From the NCBI GenBank assembly GCA_033557685.1, contig JAWQRN010000174.1:1-35150 (forward strand): a DNA stretch of 35,150 nucleotides, in the 5' to 3' direction. Of the stretch, positions 20,745 to 33,500 are shown piece after piece. Under the pieces are notes generated by a model. That model was not told the DNA's origin and did no database searches. It saw nothing but the letters and a program-made list of their open reading frames with translations. The stretch comes from Sperchopsis tessellata. Its lineage: Eukaryota > Arthropoda > Insecta > Coleoptera > Hydrophilidae. How positions within the stretch are numbered: the stretch's first letter is position 1; every line of letters begins with the position of its first letter. A program made the translations under genes and the position numbers.

Positions 20745-23700
20745 CTGAAAAAAATAAGAAAAATTACAAGTGTAAATTTATTAATTTACATTGAAAACTA
20801 AAAATAATTATAGTACAAAAAGCAGTGCTACAGTACTCTGCCTTTCCTATTCCAGAGATATCCGATTTATTCCTTTTACACAGTACCTATTTGGAACCAA
20901 TCACATAAATGGAGGAGTTACTGTACATTTGAAACTTGTTTCCTAATATATTTTCATAAGAATTTCAAGATATTGATGTTCTTAAAATAATATTAGGTTG
21001 TCCAATAAGTTTGTGCTGCATTTTTGTTATGCCTCATTTGTCTCAAATTGCATTTTATATCTCTAGTGTCATGTCATATGCTATTCTGTAGATCTTACTT
21101 TTTACTTAAAAAATTACTATTTACATTTTCATTGTTTTTTGCGTTAATTGCGTTTTACCCTAAAGTAAATGCAGCTCTGCAGGTTAACAAAAAGTCCGTC
21201 TCCAAAATTTCTTTATGAGTTTGTTCGTGGCTGTAATATTACAGAAGCTGCTTGTAGCATCTGTGCTGTTTACAGACAAGGTTTTGTTGGAAAAAGAAAA
21301 GTTCAGAAAAAGTGATAATCCTAGGTCTGGACGTTCGATGAATTTTAATGAAGAGCACCTAGAAACTTTCCTACAATAGGACAACCATCAAACAACAAGG
21401 GAATTAGTGGATCAACTCATATGCTCCCTGCAGACAGTGCTAAATCATCTTAAATTAATGGGAAAAGCCCAGAAGTTTGGTGTATGTAAAACTACAAAAT
21501 GTTGTATGCACTTCTTTGCTTGCTCAACAGCACCTTGTTCAGCGTCGACCATTTATGTAATGATAACAGGAGATAAAATATATGTGAACATGAAAGAATG
21601 GGTAAATAAAGATCCGCAAGCAAAGCCACATGTCAAATAAGATTAACAATAACAGCTGAGGTGTACTGCCAACAACTTTAACGGCTAGCAGAAGTCGTTA
21701 ATAAAAGATGGCCCAATAACCGATATGAAATGATCCTACAGCTCGCAACCCTCGCCCACACATCGCTTCCCTCACAAGAATGGTCATTGAGGAGCCAGGT
21801 TGGAAGGTTCTATATCCACTGTATTCCCCAGATATTGTTCTGTCGTATTTTTAGATGGTGAGATGTAGAACTGGCTAGGCAACTGGTTCATGTCAAAAGA
21901 GCACCGGCTTTGTTGGTAAGGAATCGAAAACCTGCTTGATTGCTGACTGGTTGTTAATAATGAAGCCAACTTATTGGACAACCTAATATTTACTGTTCAA
22001 TGAGTCTCCTTTTTTATTTTCTTGTGTCAGTTAAAAGTGGGCCCAAATACAGGTTGTCGGCTTCAGGAATCTATAACTAAAAAGCATACCTTCGCTTCTT
22101 CCAGACTAAGAAAAACGTCTTACAGTTTAATAATGTTTGTAAATTTGCTTTAATACTAATCATGTTTCATTTGTGAGAATATGTAGAACTGAAATGATTT
22201 TATTCAAAAATACCTTCTCTTTCAGGTTTAATCCCAATTTAGCAAATACGACACTACCTATTTAACAGCAGAGTTGGGCAAATGTACTTCAGAGTATGAG
22301 TTCTGAGTACGAGAATATTGGAATTGTACTCTGAATACTGAGTAGAGTACGGAATTGTACTCTGAATACTGAGTGGAGTACATGTAATCAGTAATCATGC
22401 AAAATGAGTATGAGTACTTGAAGTATTCAGGTATCAGTGTATTATAAGTATTGAGTACATGCAATAAATAATCATGTGAATAAGTACCAAGTACTTATAA
22501 GTCAGTATATGATGAGTACTGAGTACATTTGGCAAATTAGCTACATAAGTGCGAACCATAATAACCATCTATTTAAGGGTCTTAACCCTTTAAGGCAGTC
22601 TTGTTATTTGAGATAATAAAATGTGCGCATGTTTCGTTCGCTTGACAGCGATACTATACTAGAAAGCCACGACAGTCGAACTGTAGAAATAGTGAAAATT
22701 TTATTGGAGTTCAGTTTGTTGTTAGCTAATAAAGTGTTCGATTCAACTTTCGACATCCATCACTAAAGATTATTGGATTTTGAGAATTGTGGACAAACAT
22801 GAAAATGAGCAATTCTAATTTAAGAGTCATGACATTGCATCGTTCTTAGCCTATGTATAGACGTTTTTATAAATCCAACCGGTTCTCTCGGTTCGACAAT
22901 AAAAAAGTGCAAACTCTACTTAAGAAAGGTAATTTACGTCTGTAGTAAATACATATTTAACTGTAAAATATAAAATTTTATCAATATTTAACTTTTATGT
23001 TGTAAGATATTTTGAATTTGAATTTTCACGCCGTACTATTTAGTACGAGTAGGTGCATCCGGTCAACTACCTGTGGCCGCTGAGGTACATGATTACACCC
23101 TTCACAAGAACTCCACACAGTTCATCCAGTGACAGCAATATTCGTTGCTACAACTGTGGCAGAGACGGTCATCTATCCACGACCTGCAAGCAGCCCAAAA
23201 CCCCGAGTGTCGCACGTTTTAAATGCGGAGAGGTAGGACACCAGAAAAGGAACTGCACAAACTCCCAAGCGTCAACATCTGGCCCAGCAGTAACCAAGGC
23301 CCCAGCGGACACACTGCATTGTGCAGCAGATACCAGTTCCCCCATATAGATTGCCAGTTGAGATATTAGACCCTGCTTTAAAAATTACGTTAAGCCAAAT
23401 ATGTACAATTGAAAAGACAAATTTAAATATCACATCTCAACCAGACTTTTTGCAGAATGAGATCTTGATAGTAGATTGTGACCACGATAAAAATTTAATA
23501 AGAGAATCGTCAAAAATTAATGAACAATTATGCAAAACTGTCAAATTATGTCTAAACAATCAGACCAGTTATACCAGTAACTGATTTCAATACAATAGTT
23601 GTAGTCTAATCATGTACCAAGAGCAAATGGCCAAGCAGAACAAGTTAATCGTTTGGTTACTTCAATGTTCACAAGAATTTCTCTGACTCACATAAAAATG

Positions 23701-24531
23701 GGATGCTAAAACCCAGTCAAAAATCACTGGCAAGACTAGTAGTCTCTTATATGGGCTAAATCCAAAAGGCGACTTAGTAATGATCACTAATCACGATGTG
23801 AGTGTAGGAATTAATAAAAAATTAATCCCGAAGTTTAGAGGGTCCTATATAATTATTTAAGTGTTATCAAATAATCGCTATATAGAAACGGACATTGATG
23901 GATTCCTGGTAACCCAGGTCCCCTATAAGTCAACCTTCGATCCATCGAACATGAGACCGTGGCCACATTAATAGTTCTTAGCATTATATATTTATTTTAA
24001 GATTGTTTATGCTTATTATTTTATGTATTTTTTGTAAGTACTTGTCCTTTAATTCATGTTGTATATTTTCATTTTGTATACTTTTTAAAATTAATTTTAT
24101 TTGTATTTATTTTTTTTGAGTATGTACTTGAATACTATTTATGTTTGTGTATTCTTGTCTATTCTTGTGTGTAGTCATGTAATTCTGTATGTGTACTTCC
24201 TTCTCTTTAACTTTGTATTGTGTGCAAATTTATTTCATGTATTCCTATGATCAAGGCGATCACTGCCGGTTTAGCCAAATTGTAAGATATTTTGAATTTG
24301 AATTTTCGTGCCGTACTATTTAGTATGTGTAGGCGCATCCGGTCAACTACCTGTGGTCGCTGAAGTGCATGAATACACCCTTCACAAGAACTCCACACAG
24401 TTCATCCAGTGACCGGGGTAAGTGAACGTCAAGAACGGACAACAAACAGGGTAGCTGTTCGTTGTGGTTTTTGTTGTGTATCTGTTTGAAACGTATCATT
24501 GTCAATCTGTTTATTTTATTTAATTTATCAA

Positions 24532-24587
<56 letters not shown>

Positions 24588-27500
24588 ACTCCTAACTCCA
24601 TTACAATTAATTCATTGATAATTGCTTTATTATTAGATAGTGTTATTCATTTATTGTACTACATATTTGTCATGTGTTTGCAAGTATTCTACTCAATTAC
24701 ATTTGTATTCATAAGTACATTTATACTTAAGATTTTTGAGTACATTTATAATTGATTACCTTTGTACTCATAATTTTTGAGTACGTTTATACTCTATTAC
24801 TTTTGTACTCGTAATTTTTGAGTGTGGTTATACTCGATTACTTTTGTACTTTTTACTGAAATATACGTATTGTAATCAATTACTGCCCAACTCTGTTTAA
24901 CAGTACTAATATAACGATATATTTCTGATTAGATTCATTGAAAAAACAATTTTTGGTTACTGCACTTTTATATTCTTATATAAAATTTACCACAAACAAT
25001 TTTGACTCCAAAACTATAACTCATTGAAAAATGCAAAATAGATAATTTAAGTCATCAGTAGAACTAAGTTATAAATGATTTTTTCTTGCAAAGTTGGCTC
25101 TAAATTTCTATAGTCACTTACCTGAGTTTGTTTAATTCTAGCACATTTGTACACATCCATTGATTGTAACAATGGCAGGGATAGGGCAGCTTCACGACAA
25201 CTTTTAATAGTTATGTTAATACCTCTGAGATCTAACTGTTTTAATTGTGTACAAAAATGTAATACAGGCATCAAATTCTCATCATTTACATCCTTCCATC
25301 CGTGAATGGTTAACCTAAAAAAGTTAATTATATACATTTAATAGTTTTGAAAATGTCTACAAAAATATTTGGCAGCTGATTTCAAGAAGCTGTAACCATG
25401 TTGTGAAGGACTTGTTTTTTAAAGAAAAAGTCCTAACTTTTACAACATATCCAACCAATTATAACAATAAGGAAGTGACATGCGTACACACTTAATAGGT
25501 CACTGCTTAACCATATATACCTTGGGTTTTGATATACTTAAGTCTGTGATAGATTATTTCGTAATACTTCAGTTCAAAAGTAAACCACCATACTAACTGT
25601 GAGAGTGGCCTTTTTTGGGTTTTGCCACAGCCAAGTAGTGTATGAACTGAAGATTCCTTTAGGGGTTTGGAAATCATAACTCTTGTGGCAATGTATCCCA
25701 AACTCAATTTTCTACATGGGGATCTCAGTTATCTTAATAGTTAAACGGTAGATTTAAATTTTTCCCTTTTGATTATTCTTATAAGAAGCAATAATCCTTT
25801 GTCAAAAATGAAAAATTCGTGATTATTTATTTCGCTCTTATTACTTTAGGTATTTTCAAAATCTGTTAACACTTTTCTACGGCCACTTTTTGTTTCATAT
25901 CTTTTACAAAGCTCATAATTTTTTTTCAACGTTTCATCTTTTGTGGGACATCATGAAGTTCATATTTCTAATCAGGGACTACTATTTGTTTTTGTGCCAT
26001 TTTGTATCATTTTTCATTTGTTTTCAACAATGTGGGTAATACATGATCAAAATTTTGATATAAAACTCCTAAACACAAATTATATTTTTAAATTATAGAT
26101 CTTTGATGGCTGTGACTCAAAGCTAGGCTCATTATTGATACATTTTAGTATGTTGACTTTCAAGTCACTACATTAATTGTCGAAATATCTATTAAAAAGC
26201 AACGAAGAATGTGATATGATAAGGATATATTACATTTTAAAAGCAGCAAAGGGGAACCAGGTATATATCCAGAAATATCCTGAAGAAAACCAACCTCGCC
26301 AGTTATTTTCTAAAGTTCGACCAAAATTTATCTGAATTTGGTTCATTTAATAACCCCCAAAATAAATATGGATATAGAGTAGGTGAATAATATTAAAAAA
26401 AAAACATATTTACATTCTTTTGAGTTGAATTATATCAAAGTAAGTATATAGTTTTCCTGATTGTTTAGTAGGAGATTTTGAAAAACCATAATGACAAGCT
26501 ATTATTCAAAATCATCTTAGGTCTATAATTATAAAATATAAATCTGTACTTTGAAATCATTATATCAAAATCTTATCAATGTGTGATATATTTTTGAAAT
26601 CACCGTACAAAATGACGTAGAAATAAATGGTAACCTCAATTTAAAAAAATAATAACATAAAAGTTAAAAAGTTCTGCGTAAAATTAAATTTTTAGAAAAG
26701 ATATAAAACAAAAAGTTGCTGTAGAAATTTGTTACAGATTTTGAAAATTCTTAAAATTAAAGTAGTAATAGTGAAGTAAAGAATTTAAAATTTTCCAGTT
26801 TTTTTTTAAAGCAACTGAGTGTATGTCATATTTGTCAATGGATTATTGTTGTCCATAAGAATACCCAACACTGCCAAATTTAAACCTACCCACTGTCACT
26901 AAAGGAAACCAAGATTTCCCCATATACAGTATCGAAGCAGTTTGCAACCTTAGAATCACGGGAGGATTCTGATATTTTCATCACAATTGGAAAACTTTTT
27001 TACAATGTTTAATTTGCATTAATTTACATGAAAAACTATATTGAGAGCACCGAAAATACTTAGCTATCGAAATAATATCCTTAAGGAGTTCTATCTCCAA
27101 GCTTAACTTTAAAAATTTTGTACTAGATTCTATTTAGGTGCCCATAAACAGGTAGATAGAACTATGTTATGGCGTATATTTCTTCACAGTAAAATAAATT
27201 ACCTTATTTCACTTTGCAAAAATGTCTGGAGATTCTAATGCACCATTATTTAACTGGTTTCTAACTAAATAGATTGAACTTTGTTAAAAAATACTAAGAA
27301 TAAATCTTATAATAGTAAATGAAATTATAAAATTGCAAACAAAACTATTATAAGTCAAAAATAATGACCAGTGTAAGTATACATCGTATTATAACAAAAA
27401 ATATGTATAGGTATAACAGCTATTTGAAAAAACAATTTTAAATAGATGTGATTATTTGCCCTTTACTATGAAATTATACAAATTATGAAACTCCATAAAT

Positions 27501-30500
27501 GTTACACTTCCAGAATATTATTTCATGCAAAACAAACATTTTGTTATGGGTATACTAAAACTATGGACACACAGAAGTTTTTTAACTATTCACAGCTCTC
27601 TGTTCCAGATTTGAATCACTGTTTTCAAAAATTCTACGAATGTGTATAAATATCTACCAACCTCTTTCAGTTCTCATGATAACGTCAGTCTTGAACACAT
27701 CTTAGACTGTACACTGTCAATCTGCTATTCCTTTTTTTCAGAAAACCATCTTTCATACTGTATTATTTAATTCAAACAAGCAAAAAATTTTAAATGTGAT
27801 TTGCTTTTTAATGATTTTTGTGTAATGTAGTTGCTAATAAGTTCGTTCAAATTATTAAATCAAAATTAGAATCGTAATTATCGTTATTATTATCTCATAT
27901 TTGAGAATGGTCAGAAATTAAATCATTAATTGAATTGATATAGATTATAGACGTCAATTTGCAACTTTGTCTTTGGTTATTTTTGTCAAAACTGAACTAA
28001 ATATAAATTAAAAACGTTTTAAATATATATTAGTATTCTAGCAGGTCAAATATCATCTCTCTGAACGGATTTCGGCAAAAATAACCTAAAATTCTGATAT
28101 ATTAGTTAATATTTTTTATTGAGTTTCAAGTTGAGAATGCAGACCTCAAACTAAGTACGCCATATTTAAATTAAAATTTGAAACTACTGACAGTGACAGA
28201 TATTAGGTAACCACATACGTTCTGTCGGTTGCTGATATCAATAATAAGTATATATTATATTATTTATAAAGAAGTTTTCTATATTAAAATATGCACCGTT
28301 ACATTAAATCTTTTCCCAACGTGGTTCAAGTTTATAATTTCCATTTTTATAACATTGTGTGACTGTTATTTGAAAAAAATTTGGTCACTCATTGTTAAAG
28401 TTCTTACACAGCCAAAAAAATATGATAAGACACTACCGTATCCTCCATATTTCATTTCGCCAAGCGACTATCATCTTATTTTGGAACTAGATAATCATGT
28501 GCTATAAACACTTTAACAATCAAACGGTCATTAAAGATAAAGTGATCAAATTTTTTGAACTAAAAAACATAGAATTTTACAAAAATTTAATTGGTTGTAT
28601 GAGGTTGGGAAAATTTAAATGTAACAGTGTAAATTTTAATAATAATAAAATGTATATATTATATATATAAAATAAGCTTTATTATTGATATCAGCAACCC
28701 CAACAAAACTTATTTGGTTACATGAAAAATCAGTAATGCAACATAGATCAATATGTCAGAATACCTATATAAGTTTCAATATATGTATCTGTATATTCAT
28801 TAGATATATTTTCAGAATTTGTTGATGATAAAAAAACATTCTAAAATAAAAACTTTTTGTTTTATGGCTATACTGTTAAAAACCTTATAACTATCAAACT
28901 TACTTTTCTAATAGTTGACAGCCAGCCGCTAGTTGTTCAAGAGAATCTTCTGGATCACATTGAAGTGGACCACCAATTAATTCCAGTACACGGAGTTTTG
29001 AACATCGGGCAAGTGCTTTAAGGCCTTTTGCTCTCACTCTTTTCTTTTCACAAAAGTGTATTTCCTCCACGAAATAATTATGCCTTGACAAAGTTTGACA
29101 AATGTCGTTAACATTAATTCTAGAATTATCGGCTGTAAACATTTTAAGCATACAGTAGCATTAAAATAAGTTCTATTAACGCTGCTGCTGAAATACAGTA
29201 ATAGGTCACATAAGATGGTCATTTTCCCTGTCATTCAAGTTGTATTGGATTATGAAATAATCATTTTTAAACAAATATTGAACCTTTACCGTTACGTTAT
29301 ATTATAATATAATTACAATTAACATATTACTCTGGTTTACAACTATCACTTTTGATTAATCAAGAAATGTTTTATTATAAACAGGGGTTTTAAAACTGTT
29401 CTTTGATGTTGTCTTATAGGCTATTCTGACTAACAAACGTTGAATATATCTTAATTATGTTAATTGGAAACAATATGAACATACTAGAGAGTTTATCTAT
29501 TGTTGCACAGTGTATTTTTATTAAATACCTTGTTAACAAAAAAAATAAATTAGCCCAAATTTTTACAATATTTTATGCACAATTTGGTAATAATTGCCTT
29601 TAACAAGCAGGATATTTAATTTGTGTGTCATTTAAAGATGAATGAGAAAACAGTAGCACATCAAACATAATGAATGGCATTGTAGCCACAGGTCTTAATA
29701 TTTTGATAATATAGAAAACAAGAGAGAAACATACATCAACTCAGATTCAGATTCCTGCAGAATAATTCCTGCCCACATATTAATGTCAAAACAATATTAC
29801 CATCAAAATCTTGTTTTAATTCGAACATACCATGTAATAAGACAAAGTTCATAGTATGTGCTACCATCAATAGCACATTGTCATAACACTGATCGTACAA
29901 CTTGAATGAAGTGACAATAGAATTTTTTAGATAAGTGGCTATAAAAATCTTTCCATTTGGAGCTAAGAACATTATGTAAACAATATTGACTCTAAAATTA
30001 GATGCAATTAATCAATAACAACTTTTTTACATTAACTGTTGAATTTTACTACTGAAATTAATTCCTACAAATGCCAACTATTTATATAGATAAAATTGAA
30101 AGAAACAATATAGAATAAAACTGAATCTTTGATTATTTCAGAAATATATAAAAACATATTTTAGTGGTCCAATTTTATGAAGTCTCTTTTCACACCTATG
30201 CTTGCTAGTCGCATAAAGGTTTGCCGCATATACCCAGTGGTTGAATGGCTGGTGGTATATTTGACATACTCTAATATATATTTTTATTTGCATAAATTAA
30301 GTAAGAAAGTTTTTTTTATAAAATATGTTTTATATTAAGACCGTGGATTTTTGTAAACGTTTTGACCCTATTCCTGAAAAATGTAGGCATTTTTACAAGA
30401 AAATTAATATCTCATGGGGAACATTCAGTGTGCCAACAGGTAATTTATAAAGGACTATTTTCTTTTTGAAAGCTCACAAATAGGCACAAATTTTTTAACT

Positions 30501-33500
30501 AAAAACCACAGTAAAGGTCTTGTACTAATGGCTGTAAATTAAAGGTTAGTATAGAACCTTATATATTCCGGTAGCTAGGATCACAAACAACTTTATTTTT
30601 TATACCATATTTATGAACTGTCGGACAGAATGTAGACTATAAAGTCTAAATAGCATTAGCACAGACCAATAAAAATTGTTAAAATTTACTTACACAGCCA
30701 CAATCTGTTTAGGGTAGGATTGTTTTGAAGAGTTTCTGCCAAAACTTTGTTAGGTACTTCAGATGAAATAAAACATAAATTCCTTAAATTCTTCAGTGTT
30801 GGCAAAGCATCAAAATTTCCTTTGCATCTAATAGATCTTATATCTGCAAGTAAACAAAATATATTTAAAATTTAGTGCTACCTACGGAACTGACAATTTT
30901 TGGTTGAAACTCACTTTCACATTTTTAACATTTTTAATTGCAACCTAGTGATAAACAATAGTTACTAGAATATGTTATTATCATCCTGTTCATCAATGCA
31001 GTTATAATAAAATATATCTGTATTATACAGTGAACCACAAATTAATTAAATATAATATAAATAATTAAGCCTAATTACTAGAAATTTTGGATTGACCGTC
31101 ATCGAACTTTCAAATTTGTAACTTCCTTTGCGTAGGATATTCTTTTTTGTTCCATATGTTACTCCAAAAGTGATAATTTGCCTCCACACTTTCCATACAA
31201 CACAAATGAGTTCCATAATGCAAATCTGACAAGGTGAAGAAACAATTTTTTTGTAGTAACATTTGACACATGGTTCCTGATAATTGAGTAGTCAGAATGG
31301 TGCTGGTCTATTCGATCTACTTCTCCCATTGTATTATTGAAATCTGTAAATACAATGGGTCTCTTCTTGGCTTCTAACTCATTTCTAGACACATGTTCCA
31401 TTGCATCGGAGGTGTGAAAAATAGGCAGGAGGCACATATTCCTTTTGTCTCACCATTTCAAAGTCATTACCTTACCTCTTAGATACGCTGCAATTTCCCC
31501 CGTTTTAAATTTTAGTTTCTTTAAGTTTGCTGGCATTTCATTTCTGCTTACTTTTTATAGTTCCGTATGCATCTGTTTTATGTTTTAGCGAAATATCGGC
31601 TAAGAGCTGGTTGGTATAAAAATTGTGTGTTGGCATTTTTCAGTGGAATATACTGCTTCCATCCGCCCTTCGAACATAGTAAGCTGTCATCAATGGTACC
31701 ATTTCGATATGGTATATATAATTCTTAGAATTGTCTCTCTAGCAAGTCTTATTAAGTTTCGGCACAGGATGCGTTTCACAGACAAAATCATTGCCATCTT
31801 TGAAATGGAAATTCCTTTTTAGTTGCATGAAACATTTTCTATTTATAATTTTGAAGAATATGAGTTTCGATAATATGTCACTTATTCCGGCATTGTTGGA
31901 GATTTGCCTTTTTCACTAGTGACATCAAAATATTTATAGCTATAAAAACAAACATTTCGTCGTTATTGGTGGGTTCCCAGTTATGAACTGCCTTTTTGCT
32001 TGCTTACGTGTATATTTCTCATATACCAATTTCGAAAAAATCATCGTCTAAAAACAGTCTAATAAATTTCATTACATTCGTGCACGCATCTTTATCTGTC
32101 TCAAAATTCAAAGAACTTGAAGCAGTAAAATTAATTCTGGTTGGCTTTTGAAGAGGATTGATTCTACTTATGGTATACCAATCTCTTGCTGCACTGATAT
32201 TCACATTATCTGTGTCAGACTGTGCTAACGTCATTATTGGATCTTCTTCTGACTTCCATACAATTACTCTCCAAGTCATCGAATTCATTTTTAATGATAT
32301 AAAACAAAAAACAATAAAAACCACAAAGTAGATAAGTTATTAACTTATTGCGAAATGAACATTTACAATTGCTGCCAATCAATATAAAACAAAAAACAAC
32401 GGAAATTGCAAAATAGCTACGTTATTCACTTATTGCGAATTGAACTAGAGAACACCATAAATATCTTGACCTTGATCAGAGAAAAGGTACGTTATGGTAT
32501 GGAGCCCACCACTCAACACATTCAGTGCAGTTAAACTTACAACTTAATTCGTGTTAAATGAAAATAGGACTACCAACAATCAGTAATATTACGGAAATGA
32601 ACTTTTTTGCACTTCATTTGTAGCATTATCTGTTTTTGTTTTACAATACATATTTGTAATTAATGTGTTTTTTTAATGTCATGGGATTTTAATAACTTTG
32701 ATAAAGAGGATTAAGACACACTTCCCTTTGAGATTGACATTAAATAAGTTTTATTTGACATTTTAATTCCTACATAGATCACACCATTTTGTCATTTTTA
32801 AAAAAATTGTCACAATATTAAATAGACAAATACTACCAAATGACAACTGACGATAAGTCAAACGAATTTGACAAATTTATGAGGGTGTCCTGGCGAACTG
32901 CTAGGAAATATACTGTATGCTTTGCACCTGTTGACAAATAGGTACCTTGCACTCTTAATTAACAAAAAGTCCAATCCTTCTTGATACTGGCAATGTTGTA
33001 AATTGATTTATTGCATTATGGTTCTTCATAATATGCTATTTACAAAGGAGTATTATAGGAAAACATTTAAATATTAATTCCCATAATCAAAAACCAATTC
33101 CAACAAACATGAATAGTTTGTTGCATTTTGATGTTTTGAAAAAGGTTTTTAAAAATTTATTCCATAAAGTGACTGATTCTAATAACCAATTAACATATTT
33201 AAATTACTTTTATTTTATATTTTATTTTCATTATGTGACATGTATAAAATACACCTAACAAAATTTCTGAAGAACAACAATGTAGAAGATGTTGGTGGAC
33301 AGTTTTGAACTTTCACTCTGTATTTTAAGGCACATTTTCACAGCATATGGATAACGAGTTATCCAATGTATTAGAGTGGTGTATTTCCTTTAAGGTGGTT
33401 AATTGGTTTACGTGCTATCATGGGCTTCAATCCTGGGCAAGGGGGAGTTTGACCAACATAAAGGTCTTATCCTGTGCCAAGGTCCATAAAATAGGTCCTT

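Larger units (their letters stand above)
22269..24895. mobile_element. hAT-type transposon with 8-bp target duplication, carrying a nested retroelement
   Basis: CAGAGTTGGGCA at 22269 and its exact inverse TGCCCAACTCTG ending at 24895 are flanked by identical 8-mers TTTAACAG (22261-22268 and 24896-24903). An 8-bp duplication and a CAGAGTTGGGCA end are typical of hAT elements. Both ends carry many copies of GAGTAC/AGTACT-type words (22280-22530 and 24690-24860), as in hAT subterminal regions. I see no hAT transposase, so this is a non-autonomous copy. The middle holds an LTR-retrotransposon relic and a TA microsatellite. Confidence 0.88.

Noticed and set aside
22278..22530. A CRISPR-like or satellite array of GAGTAC words
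   Set aside because: The words are irregularly spaced and match the subterminal repeats expected for the hAT element whose ends and duplication are seen.
23053..23349. A cellular zinc-knuckle protein gene
   Set aside because: The second knuckle has lost its first Cys, and integrase sequence lies downstream within a repeat-bounded unit, so it is a retrotransposon relic.
24347..24755. Open frames on both strands rich in Tyr-Ile repeats
   Set aside because: They are produced by the (TA)n microsatellite.
29736..29972. Minus-strand open frame with HGMFELKQDFDGNIVL as a possible extra F-box gene exon
   Set aside because: Exons 4 and 5 join in phase without it, it has no supported splice sites, and it shows no LRR spacing.
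33385..33500. A tRNA gene
   Set aside because: The A and B boxes are too close, no cloverleaf can be drawn, and the B-box region is repeated at 5133-5160.
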